Shown here: piece by piece, positions 38,701 to 46,187 of the stretch
How positions within the stretch are numbered: position 1 is the first letter of the stretch
Layout: each line of letters begins with the position of its first letter
Notes under the pieces: generated by a model
Database searches by the model: none
Seen by the model: only the letters and a program-made list of their open reading frames with translations
Told to the model about the DNA's origin: nothing
Assembly (NCBI RefSeq): GCF_021389935.1
Contig: NZ_CP089979.1
Coordinates: 310,001 to 374,000 of the forward strand
Direction of reading: 5' to 3'
Length of the DNA stretch: 64,000 nucleotides
DNA from: Fulvivirga ligni
Lineage (GTDB): Bacteria; Bacteroidota; Bacteroidia; Cytophagales; Cyclobacteriaceae
Made by a program: the position numbers and the translations under genes

Positions 38701-38740
38701 ATAGCGACACCAACAGTCGCCTACAGTAAATGTGAGACAT
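35735..38740 (-). CDS. Secreted M4 (thermolysin-type) metalloprotease with FnIII, GEVED and T9SS domains
   Basis: A 1001-residue exoprotease. Order: signal peptide (1-25), FTP/PepSY propeptide (about 40-215), M4 catalytic domain with HEIGH at 365-369 and the third ligand in MNEGFSDIW, a lectin-like segment (about 550-660), fibronectin III (about 670-765, PSTPGSLSASSITSSSATLS), GEVED domain (about 780-910), and a T9SS C-terminal domain (LTVSPNPVKDFAQVVV to the end). The catalytic set is complete. It is exported by the type IX system, with the propeptide removed on maturation. Single gene. Upstream it shares TTAACCTAAACC with another T9SS gene at 61615. Confidence 0.95.
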   Translation of the reverse strand: MSHIYCRRLLVSLCLILMAVATAYSQGNGQVLKPTKDKKKGIYKQLTFNSDQQVMRTSEVQNVFQNQLGLKDGHELRSAKAIVDKTGVEHTRFQQFYDGIKVEDGVYIVHSKDGIIKSMNGEYELFEKIDISPSVSDSEALGRALQHVGAKLYLWEKPSEAQMIAYEKPKGELVIVDQKLAYKFDVYALNPLSRSYVYVDAKSGEIIRENDIIHHADAVGTAATRYSGSRSIHTDSFSGGYRLRDMSRGSGVLTYDMNNGTNYNNAVDFVDNDNNWTSGEWNNSAKDNAALDAHWGAEMTYDYFFTKFNRNSYNNAGAAIRSYVHFNLIAYGYPNNDNAFWDGSRMTYGDGTSLSPLTSLDVAAHEIGHAVCTYTANLNYSYESGAMNEGFSDIWAACVEYYAAPEKQTWTLGEDLGAIIRSLENPNSQGQPDTYKGSYWATGSADNGGVHTNSGVLNHWFYILTEGKTGTNDNGDSFSVTGIGIDKSAEIAYLLESAYLSSNSDYADARNYGIQAAESLYGAGSAEAIATQNAWYAVGIGSEYGGGGTPDECATGTVTLTLVLDNYPEETSWTLKNSGGSTVASGGTYGSEPDGSTITRTFILADGDYNFTITDAYGDGICCSYGNGSYSLVDNGSSNVLASGGNFGSSETVSFCVEGGGAGDTQPPSTPGSLSASSITSSSATLSWSASTDNVAVTAYDVYLNGSVVGSTGSTSYNLTGLSASTSYSVSVRAKDAAGNTSSPATTSFTTTGSGPVTYCTASGNNASYEWIDLVQLGSISNSTGSNGGYGNFTSQSTNLGRGGSYTINFSAAFSGNSYREYWKVYIDFNQDGDFADSGEQVVSGSSTSSGTLSSTIAVPSSATLGSTRMRVVMRYNTAPSSCGSFNYGEVEDYTVNITSSFAAIATTASDLNAEILGDEAAVKYLTVSPNPVKDFAQVVVADERSVYDVRLTSLSGKVIMTNVQMTDKVMSIDMSQLPQGIYILSMKTERETVNAKIVKE

Positions 38741-38930
38741 ATTGAATTGGTTTAGGTTAAAAATAATCTCACAAATATGCCAAATAAAATTTCAAATAAA
38801 AGGCAATAAACCTATAATTTAGCCGTTTTTAGGTGTTTATACTTAGAAAATAAGCAAGCAAATATGCGCTTTTCAGAATATTATTCGGATAAAAAATTTC
38901 GATTGATTTCATTTAAACCAGTTTAGCATA

Positions 38931-38966
38931 AAAAAAGCCGGAAGATATCTCCCGGCTTAATTTTTT
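38931..38966 (-). terminator. Hairpin terminator next to the gcvP end
   Basis: AAGCCGG (38935-38941) pairs with CCGGCTT (38952-38958). The minus-strand side continues into TTTTTTTATGC, which suits termination of another minus-strand gene; T-rich DNA on the plus side also follows. Confidence 0.8.
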
Positions 38967-41860
38967 TATGCACCCAGCACCTCTGGGCTGGCATATTCTT
39001 CTAGTGGGAGGCAACTACACACCAGATTTCTATCTCCGTAAGCATTATCCACTCTACCTACGGTTGGCCAGAACTTACCATCATAAATATAAGCCAATGG
39101 ATAAGCAGCTTTCTCTCTACTATATGGTTTATCCCAGTTCGTAGCTGTAATAAGAGCAGCAGTATGAGGTGCATTTTTCAAAACATTGTTCTCCTTTTCG
39201 AAAACACCATTTTCTACTTCTTGAATCTCTTTTCTGATTTCAATCATAGCCAGACAGAATTTGTCAAGCTCTTCTTTGGTCTCACTTTCAGTTGGCTCTA
39301 TCATCATCGTTCCTGCCACTGGGAATGATACTGTAGGTGCATGGAAACCATAATCCATTAACCTTTTAGCAATATCTTCCACCTCAACCCCAAACTTCTT
39401 GAAGCCTCTGCAGTCAATGATCATCTCATGAGCACATCTACCATTTTTACCTGTATATAACACAGGATAATGACCAGAAAGCATTTCCTTGATATAGTTA
39501 GCATTAAGAATAGCTAGCTGAGTAGCCTTCTTCAACCCACCTTTACCCATTAAAGCAATGTATGCATAAGAAATGGTTAGGATACTTGCACTACCCCAAG
39601 GAGCGGCAGAAATAGGATCAATGGCTTTTTCACCACCTGTTTTTATCACAGGGTTTCCTGGCAAGAATGGCGCAAGCTGCGAAGCCACCCCGATAGGTCC
39701 CATTCCAGGTCCACCACCACCATGAGGGATACAGAAGGTTTTATGTAAATTCAGGTGACAAACATCTGCTCCAATATTAGCTGGACTAGTAAGCCCTACC
39801 TGAGCGTTCATATTAGCTCCATCCATATAAACCTGTCCGCCGTAGTTATGAATCACTTCACAGATTTCCATAATTTCTTCCTCGAACACTCCGTGAGTAG
39901 AAGGATAAGTTACCATAAGCGCAGACAGCTCATCTTTGTGCTGCTCAGCTTTAGCCTTCAAATCTTCTACATCTATATTTCCTTTCTCATCACAGTTTAC
40001 GATAACCACTTTCATACCGGCAAGAACTGCACTAGCAGGGTTAGTACCATGGGCAGAAGATGGAATTAACGTAACATTTCTTTGTGTATCACCTCTGCTT
40101 TCATGGTAAGCTCTGATCACCATAAGTCCGGCATACTCACCTTGAGCTCCACTATTTGGCTGTAATGAAACCGCAGCAAATCCTGTTATCTCGCAAAGCC
40201 AATCAGTCAGGTCTTTGAATAGTTCCTGATAACCTTCTGCCTGATCTACCGGAGCAAATGGATGTATATTTCCAAACTCTGGCCAGGTAACAGGGATCAT
40301 CTCTGTGGTAGCATTTAACTTCATGGTACAAGAACCCAATGAAATCATAGAATGCACCAATGATAAATCTTTGTTTTCTAATTTCTTGATGTATCTAAGC
40401 ATCTCATGCTCAGAATGGTGTATGTTAAAGATTGGGTGAACCAAATATTCTGTACCTCTAACCAACTCAGCAGGCCATTGCATTTCAAGGCTTTCGCTTT
40501 CTTTAGCCACATCATATGAAGAGCTATTAGAAGAAGCCGCAGCAAATACATCTAAGATGGCTCCAATATCATCTATTCTGGTAGTCTCATCAATAGAAAT
40601 ACCAATATGACCATCAAAATATCTAAAGTTGATTTCTTTTTTAAGGGCTTCCGCCTTCACTGCATCTACATTGGCAACCTTCACTTTAAGGGTGTCAAAA
40701 TAATTCGCATTTAACTGCTCAATGCCCTGTGCCTTCAACCCTCTCTCTAATAGAAGTGCTAAACCGTGGATACGCTCAGCAATTTTCTTTAATCCTTTAG
40801 GTCCGTGATAAACAGCGTACATTCCAGCCATTACCGCTAAAAGTACTTGAGCAGTACAAATGTTAGAAGTAGCTTTTTCTCTTCTGATATGCTGCTCTCT
40901 GGTCTGAAGAGCCATTCTATAACCATTATTACCCTGGCTATCAATTGACGCTCCTATTATCCTTCCTGGAATTTGTCTCTTATAAGTTTCCTTAGTTGCA
41001 AAAAAAGCAGCATGTGGACCGCCGTATCCCATAGGCACGCCAAATCTCTGGCTACTTCCCACTACTACGTCAGCTCCCATTTCACCTGGAGACTTCACAA
41101 GCAACAAGCTCATAAGATCTGCTGTCATGGCTACGAAAACATTATTTTCTTGAGCTGAAGCTATAAAAGATGTATAATCTTTTATTTCACCGTTGTTATC
41201 AGGGTTTTGTAAAAGCACTCCATATAATTCAGAATCAGTTATATCAAGCTCGTTTACATCTCCCACTACAAGCTCAATTCCTACTGGCAGAGCTCTATTT
41301 TTCATTACACTAAGTGTTTGAGGAAATACATTCTTATCCACAAAGAACTTAGCAGCTTTCTTTTTATTACCCTTTCTAGCACCAGCAAGCATGGCTACAG
41401 CCTCAGCAGCAGCAGTACCTTCATCTAGCAAAGAGGCATTAGCTAACTCCATACCGGTAAGGTCCGCTATCATGGTTTGGAAGTTAACGAGAGCTTCCAA
41501 TCGGCCCTGCGCTATTTCCGCCTGATATGGCGTATAAGCCGTGTACCAACCTGGGTTTTCTAATATGTTTCTTAAAATTACCGGAGGCACTATGCAGTTA
41601 TAATAACCTGTACCGATATAAGACTTGAAAATTTTATTCTTTTGAGCCAGTTTCTTAAAATCATCAAGAAACTTATACTCCGTTTTGGCTAAAGGTAAAT
41701 TAAGTTCATTCTTTAACCTTATTGACATAGGAATAGTCTGATCAATAAGTTCATCCAGCGACCCGGCCTTTATTAACCCAAGCATCTCTTTAATTTGCTC
41801 ATCATCAGGGCCAATATGCCTTGTTTCAAATCTTTCCAGATTATTAATTTCAAGTTTCAT
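38966..41860 (-). CDS. gcvP: Glycine dehydrogenase (aminomethyl-transferring), P-protein
   Basis: A 964-residue fused P-protein of the glycine cleavage system. It decarboxylates glycine and passes the aminomethyl group to lipoylated H-protein. The N-terminal half starts [17 protein letters not shown]; the C-terminal half holds the PLP lysine, Lys707, in [21 protein letters not shown], and ends with [20 protein letters not shown]. Full length and intact. lipA, which makes the lipoyl cofactor of the H-protein, is 1.8 kb away. A -7 box and an inverted repeat lie just upstream. gcvH and gcvT are not here. Confidence 0.96.
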   Translation of the reverse strand: MKLEINNLERFETRHIGPDDEQIKEMLGLIKAGSLDELIDQTIPMSIRLKNELNLPLAKTEYKFLDDFKKLAQKNKIFKSYIGTGYYNCIVPPVILRNILENPGWYTAYTPYQAEIAQGRLEALVNFQTMIADLTGMELANASLLDEGTAAAEAVAMLAGARKGNKKKAAKFFVDKNVFPQTLSVMKNRALPVGIELVVGDVNELDITDSELYGVLLQNPDNNGEIKDYTSFIASAQENNVFVAMTADLMSLLLVKSPGEMGADVVVGSSQRFGVPMGYGGPHAAFFATKETYKRQIPGRIIGASIDSQGNNGYRMALQTREQHIRREKATSNICTAQVLLAVMAGMYAVYHGPKGLKKIAERIHGLALLLERGLKAQGIEQLNANYFDTLKVKVANVDAVKAEALKKEINFRYFDGHIGISIDETTRIDDIGAILDVFAAASSNSSSYDVAKESESLEMQWPAELVRGTEYLVHPIFNIHHSEHEMLRYIKKLENKDLSLVHSMISLGSCTMKLNATTEMIPVTWPEFGNIHPFAPVDQAEGYQELFKDLTDWLCEITGFAAVSLQPNSGAQGEYAGLMVIRAYHESRGDTQRNVTLIPSSAHGTNPASAVLAGMKVVIVNCDEKGNIDVEDLKAKAEQHKDELSALMVTYPSTHGVFEEEIMEICEVIHNYGGQVYMDGANMNAQVGLTSPANIGADVCHLNLHKTFCIPHGGGGPGMGPIGVASQLAPFLPGNPVIKTGGEKAIDPISAAPWGSASILTISYAYIALMGKGGLKKATQLAILNANYIKEMLSGHYPVLYTGKNGRCAHEMIIDCRGFKKFGVEVEDIAKRLMDYGFHAPTVSFPVAGTMMIEPTESETKEELDKFCLAMIEIRKEIQEVENGVFEKENNVLKNAPHTAALITATNWDKPYSREKAAYPLAYIYDGKFWPTVGRVDNAYGDRNLVCSCLPLEEYASPEVLGA

Positions 41861-41891
41861 TAGTGGAATAAATTCTAGTGAAAAACACTTC

Positions 41892-41924
41892 CATTTTGCC
41901 TGCCAAAATGAAAGCGCAAAGGTA
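41892..41924 (-). promoter_or_regulatory. gcvP promoter -7 box and adjoining inverted repeat
   Basis: TACCTTTG on the minus strand (complement of 41917-41924) fits TAnnTTTG. Immediately downstream lies a perfect inverted repeat, CATTTTG (41892-41898) and CAAAATG (41904-41910), at the expected transcription start. A -33 element is not clear. Confidence 0.4.
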
Positions 41925-42082
41925 GCATATATTTACAAGAAAAGTACACCCTAAAAACGCCTTAAAAATGTAATCATAATCTATAATTGCCGTTTATAAC
42001 AATTCGACATTAAAAAGAGTCTGCCGGCATATTTTTTTCTATTTTTGAAAGCATAGTATAATCATGATTTTATAAAAGAGAT

Positions 42083-43600
42083 ATGCGAAAGCTCAATTTA
42101 TTGCTGATTCTGTTTACAGTCAGTGTAAGCGCCATGGCGCAGGATAAGGTGGCTGAAAAATATGCAGCGACTATTACGAAGGAAGACCTTCATGAGGATT
42201 TGTCTGTTCTGGCATCCGATGCATTAGAAGGTAGAGAGACAGGGAAGAGAGGCCAAAAAATGGCTGCAGCCTTCATTAGTGCAAACTTTGAAGAGTTGGG
42301 TCTACGAGCTCCGGTAAAAAATGGCAACATGCAGAGCTACCTACAACCGGTAGAATTATACTCTTCTGTACCTGGAGACACATATGTAGAAGTGAACGGC
42401 AAGAAAAAGAAAAACTTTGAAGATGTTCTTTTCTATGGTAAAAGTGGTGCAAAGAAAATTACGTCAGCTGATATTGTTTTTGCAGGCAAAGGAAGTGCAG
42501 AAGATTTTGCAGCCGTTAAAGCAGAAGGAAAAGCTGCATTAGTATTTGTAGACAACTTAAGAAGCCCTAAACTGATGCAAAATTCAGAAGAGGCTAAAGT
42601 GTCTATGCTTTTTGTAGTGACAGACTCTACTGCTGAATCATTTCAAAACACAGCTTCTCGCTTCAAAAGATACCTTAGTGGCGGTAGACTTTCTTTAGAA
42701 AAGCCTGGCGAAGGAGGCGAAACACAAGGCATGTTCATTGTGAGTCCTCAAGTGGCTACAGAAATATTCAACACATCATTAGACAAACTTTATGCTGCAG
42801 CTGAAAAAGGGAAAAGTGGTTTAAAAAAAGTCAAAGCTGCTAAAATCAAATATCAGACTGAGCAAAAAACTAAAGAAGTAAGGTCCGAAAACGTACTAGG
42901 ATACCTTGAAGGTAGTGACAAAAAAGATGAGCTTGTAGTTATAACAGCCCACTACGATCATGAAGGTATTAAAAATGGCGAGGTTTACAATGGAGCTGAT
43001 GACGATGGCTCTGGAACTTCAGCAGTTTTAGAATTAGCTGAGGCATTTGTTAAAGCTAAAGAAGATGGTAACGGACCAAGAAGAAGCATTCTTTTCATGA
43101 CCGTAACAGGTGAAGAAAAAGGATTATTAGGCTCAAGCTATTATACCAGCCATCCTATTTTCCCACTTGAGAATACAGTGGCAGATTTAAACATTGACAT
43201 GATCGGAAGAATAGATCCTAAGCACGAGGAAAACTCTAACTATGTTTACCTGGTGGGCTCTGATCGTTTATCTACTGAACTTCACGAGATCAGCGAAAAG
43301 GTGAACGAAGTATACACAAAGTTTGATTTGGATTACACTTATAATGATGAGAATCACCCTGATCGTATTTACTACCGTTCAGATCATTGGAACTTCGCTA
43401 AGAACAACATTCCAATTATATTTTATTTCAACGGTACTCATGAAGATTATCATCAGCCTACTGATGATGTGGATAAAATCAACTTCGATCTTTTACAAAA
43501 AAGAGCTCAATTGGTTTTCCATACTGCCTGGGTTTTAGCCAACAGAGAAGATAGAATAGTAGTTGATAAGCTTCAGGATCAAAAACTAGACAAGAACTAA
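42083..43600 (+). CDS. M28 family peptidase, secreted
   Basis: A 505-residue protein: signal peptide (about 1-19, VSVSAMAQ), a PA-like insertion (about 100-260), and the M28 catalytic domain: ITAHYDHEGI, NGADDDGSGTSAVLELA, VTGEEKGLLGSSYY, IDMIGRIDP and YHQPTDDVDKIN. Dizinc ligands are complete. It probably trims peptides in the periplasm or at the surface. It stands alone, with a terminator following. This is the third M28-fold protein in the window, yet it is clearly different in sequence from the other two. Confidence 0.9.
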   Translation: MRKLNLLLILFTVSVSAMAQDKVAEKYAATITKEDLHEDLSVLASDALEGRETGKRGQKMAAAFISANFEELGLRAPVKNGNMQSYLQPVELYSSVPGDTYVEVNGKKKKNFEDVLFYGKSGAKKITSADIVFAGKGSAEDFAAVKAEGKAALVFVDNLRSPKLMQNSEEAKVSMLFVVTDSTAESFQNTASRFKRYLSGGRLSLEKPGEGGETQGMFIVSPQVATEIFNTSLDKLYAAAEKGKSGLKKVKAAKIKYQTEQKTKEVRSENVLGYLEGSDKKDELVVITAHYDHEGIKNGEVYNGADDDGSGTSAVLELAEAFVKAKEDGNGPRRSILFMTVTGEEKGLLGSSYYTSHPIFPLENTVADLNIDMIGRIDPKHEENSNYVYLVGSDRLSTELHEISEKVNEVYTKFDLDYTYNDENHPDRIYYRSDHWNFAKNNIPIIFYFNGTHEDYHQPTDDVDKINFDLLQKRAQLVFHTAWVLANREDRIVVDKLQDQKLDKN

Positions 43601-43620
43601 GTCAATTATTCTTTATATGT

Positions 43621-43660
43621 AAAAAGGCCGATGATTTATCAATCATCGGCCTTTTTCATT
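43621..43660. terminator. Bidirectional terminator
   Basis: AAAAAGGCCGATGATT (43621-43636) pairs with AATCATCGGCCTTTTT (43641-43656), loop TATC, placed between converging genes. Confidence 0.93.
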
Positions 43661-43677
43661 TTCTTATTATCCTTATA

Positions 43678-44586
43678 TTAGATAGGAACGTTCACATGTC
43701 TTTCAGCATGGTAAGAAGATCTTACCAATGGTCCTGATTCTACATATTTCAAACCTCTCTTTAAGCCTTCTTCTTTATAGGCAGCAAATTGATCAGGATG
43801 TATAAATTCAGCTACTTCAAGGTGCATTTTAGTAGGCTGTAAGTATTGGCCCAATGTTAAGATATCCAACCCATTTGCGGCAAGGTCATCCATTGCTTTG
43901 TGCACCTCATCAACAGTTTCACCTACACCAAGCATAATGCCTGATTTAGTTCTTTTACCTGCTTCTTTAGTTTTCTTTATCTGCTCTAAGCTTCTGTGAT
44001 ATTTAGCCTGAGGACGAACTCTTCTGTAAAGTCTTTCTACTGTTTCAACGTTATGCGAAACTACCTCCTGACCTCCTTCAATCATTCTATAGAGCGCAGC
44101 CCAGTTTCCTTTAACATCTGGTATAAGCGTTTCAATGGTCGTTTCAGGACTTAACGCCTTAGTCTGCACCACTGTCTGGTACCAGATTTCAGCACCTCTA
44201 TCTTTAAGCTCATCACGGTTTACTGATGTAATCACAGCATGCTTCACACCCATTAAATTAATGGCTTCAGCCACTCGCTTCGGCTCCTCCTCATCATATT
44301 CAGGTGGTCTACCTGTAGCTACTGCACAAAAAGTACAGCTTCTGGTACATACATTTCCTAGAATCATAAATGTGGCCGTACCTGCACCCCAACATTCTCC
44401 CATGTTAGGACAGCTACCACTTTCACAAATAGTATGTAATTTATGGGTATCTACCAGTTTTCTTACCTTAGCATATTCCTTACCAATGGGTAGTTTAACT
44501 CTAAGCCAATCTGGTTTACGCTTCTTTTTTCTTCTCCTGCGGATATTACTGGTAATTCTATCATAGTAAATGATACGATTGTTCAA
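43678..44586 (-). CDS. lipA: Lipoyl synthase
   Basis: A 302-residue radical SAM enzyme that inserts two sulfur atoms into octanoyl groups. The auxiliary cluster motif is [13 protein letters not shown], the radical SAM motif [10 protein letters not shown], and the enzyme ends with the family's [13 protein letters not shown]. Its product is needed by the glycine cleavage H-protein and by 2-oxoacid dehydrogenases, both represented nearby (gcvP, fused E1). A basic N-terminus ([18 protein letters not shown]) is normal for the family. lipB is not in the window. Confidence 0.96.
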   Translation of the reverse strand: MNNRIIYYDRITSNIRRRRKKKRKPDWLRVKLPIGKEYAKVRKLVDTHKLHTICESGSCPNMGECWGAGTATFMILGNVCTRSCTFCAVATGRPPEYDEEEPKRVAEAINLMGVKHAVITSVNRDELKDRGAEIWYQTVVQTKALSPETTIETLIPDVKGNWAALYRMIEGGQEVVSHNVETVERLYRRVRPQAKYHRSLEQIKKTKEAGKRTKSGIMLGVGETVDEVHKAMDDLAANGLDILTLGQYLQPTKMHLEVAEFIHPDQFAAYKEEGLKRGLKYVESGPLVRSSYHAERHVNVPI

Positions 44587-44635
44587 ATTGCAAAACTAGG
44601 GAATAAACCTTTACGATTAGGCGAATTGTCTTCTA

Positions 44636-45367
44636 TTATCTTCTTTTTCCGTAGAAAAGAGTAATGAAGGCTGTTGGGAAAAAGTTTTTGTCATCAGCGC
44701 CATTTACCAGCTCCACTTTTCCTGCATAGGCATCTAGCAAAAAGCCTAACTCAAAACCAGTAACATGGCTTTTCTGAGAACCAAGCTCAAAGCTTAATCC
44801 TCCTTTTAGGTTAGCACCTATTCTAAAACTAGACTCGAAGATTCCCTGCATGATTCTACCAGAACTATAAATGTCATTGTCGCTCTTGTTTTTGGCAACA
44901 AACTCCTCATAGGGAGCATAAGCTAAATCATAACTATTTGATTCAAAGTAGCTAATGTAATATGGAGTAACAACACCTATGGAAGGACCAATAGCACCGA
45001 GGGCTTTAATTTCAACCCCTTGCTGAGGAGCTTTTCTAAATAAAACCAATTCACGGCCGTATTGAAGTCTTATAGCGTAGAGATAATTTAATTTTCTGGA
45101 AATGAACTGACCACCCGTATAACTGGTGACCCTTAACTCTGCAGGATGCTTCACATTCATAAGCTCTATACCATAGCTCTGGTACATTCTGTCAGAGATT
45201 CTTTTAGAACTTCTTGCTACCACACCACCTATAAGTCCGCCCGCAGTATTCTTATTTACCCCCCAAATAAACTCCGTCTCATAGTTATCTGCCTCCAGCT
45301 TTTGAGAGAAGCCTAAAACAGGTAACGACATCAAAAAAATAACCAACAGCTTTTTGCCCATAATCAA
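44636..45367 (-). CDS. Secreted, probable outer-membrane beta-rich protein
   Basis: A 243-residue protein with signal peptide (about 1-21, LPVLGFSQ). The rest consists of alternating hydrophobic strands ending in aromatic residues (YETEFIWGV, NYLYAIRLQYGRELVLF, TAFITLFYGKRR), suggesting a small beta barrel. I know no assigned function; similar uncharacterised proteins occur across Cytophagales. The frame has two early methionines (codons 1 and 3), so the start may be two codons later. It follows lipA's upstream side by 49 bases on the same strand and may be in one transcript with it. Confidence 0.68.
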   Translation of the reverse strand: MIMGKKLLVIFLMSLPVLGFSQKLEADNYETEFIWGVNKNTAGGLIGGVVARSSKRISDRMYQSYGIELMNVKHPAELRVTSYTGGQFISRKLNYLYAIRLQYGRELVLFRKAPQQGVEIKALGAIGPSIGVVTPYYISYFESNSYDLAYAPYEEFVAKNKSDNDIYSSGRIMQGIFESSFRIGANLKGGLSFELGSQKSHVTGFELGFLLDAYAGKVELVNGADDKNFFPTAFITLFYGKRR

Positions 45368-45445
45368 GCAATTGAAAGTTTATATTGTATAAATTTAAGG
45401 ATTTTAATCGTATTAACGAAAATCACTCAATTATAGTTTTATTTT

Positions 45446-45853
45446 ATGACACACTCAATGACTACTGAATATTTAGGTGAACTAAGGACTACTGCAACTC
45501 ACTTAAAATCAGCAAATCAGGTAATAACAGATGCCCCTACAGACAATAATGGAAAGGGTGAAGCTTTCTCTCCGACTGACCTTGTTTCTTCCGCTTTGTG
45601 TAGCTGCATGATGACCATAATGGGCATTAAAGCAGATCAGGAAGGTGTTGATTTAAAAGGACTTATGGCCAATGTTACCAAGGTTATGAGTGCTAGCCCC
45701 AGAAAAATCAGCGAAATAAAGATTGAGTTTACACATGACAGTTTAGAGGCAACTCCGAAGCAAATTGAAGTGCTTAAAAGAGCTGCCTTAACTTGTCCTG
45801 TAGCATTAAGCTTATCCTCAGATCTAAAGCAAACTGTTACGTTTAACTTTTAG
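45446..45853 (+). CDS. OsmC family peroxiredoxin-like protein
   Basis: A 135-residue OsmC/YhfA-type protein. Two redox cysteines are present: in the helix SSALCSCMMTIMG and in AALTCPVALSLSSD, matching the Cys pair that reduces organic peroxides in Ohr/OsmC. The N-terminal strand order (TEYLGELRTTATHL) fits YhfA-like members. It converges with ytxJ, their ends overlapping by 11 bases. Its neighbour being a bacillithiol-linked redox protein suggests a thiol-stress setting. Confidence 0.88.
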   Translation: MTHSMTTEYLGELRTTATHLKSANQVITDAPTDNNGKGEAFSPTDLVSSALCSCMMTIMGIKADQEGVDLKGLMANVTKVMSASPRKISEIKIEFTHDSLEATPKQIEVLKRAALTCPVALSLSSDLKQTVTFNF

Positions 45854-46184
45854 CCTTTTCTTTAAGGTCGTTATAATTAATAGACATGTGGGAGCTATCA
45901 AAGATGGCTTCCCCATTTTTTATTAAAATAGCTTGTGGAGATTCATGTGGGACATTAAAGTCACTTGCCACTTTATCTGATATACTTCTGTATTGGATCA
46001 GGTCCAGATAGTAAGGCTTTAAAATTTCATTATCAGAAGCTGACCAGGAACGCTCCACTCTATTCAGAGCCATGCTGCTGATAGAACATCTGGTGCTATG
46101 CTTAAACAATAAAACCGGCTGCGTTTTAGATTCCTCTTTTATTGCTTCTAATTGTGCTTCGTTATCAATTTTTATCCACTCCAT
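45843..46184 (-). CDS. ytxJ: Bacillithiol-system thioredoxin-like protein YtxJ
   Basis: A 113-residue thioredoxin-fold protein of the DUF2847/YtxJ family. The active segment is FKHSTRCSISSMAL, with a single Cys (TRCSIS) as in monothiol bacilliredoxins, and the cis-Pro region reads HESPQAILI. YtxJ homologues are thought to reduce bacillithiolated proteins. The window also contains bshC, which makes bacillithiol, supporting this role. The start is 3 bases past the stop of the large repeat-protein gene, so the two are probably in one operon. Confidence 0.85.
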   Translation of the reverse strand: MEWIKIDNEAQLEAIKEESKTQPVLLFKHSTRCSISSMALNRVERSWSASDNEILKPYYLDLIQYRSISDKVASDFNVPHESPQAILIKNGEAIFDSSHMSINYNDLKEKAKS

Positions 46185-46187
46185 ATA

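Noticed and set aside
41861-42082. Glycine riboswitch in front of gcvP
   Set aside because: The predicted leader is only about 50 bases and lacks the conserved glycine aptamer core.
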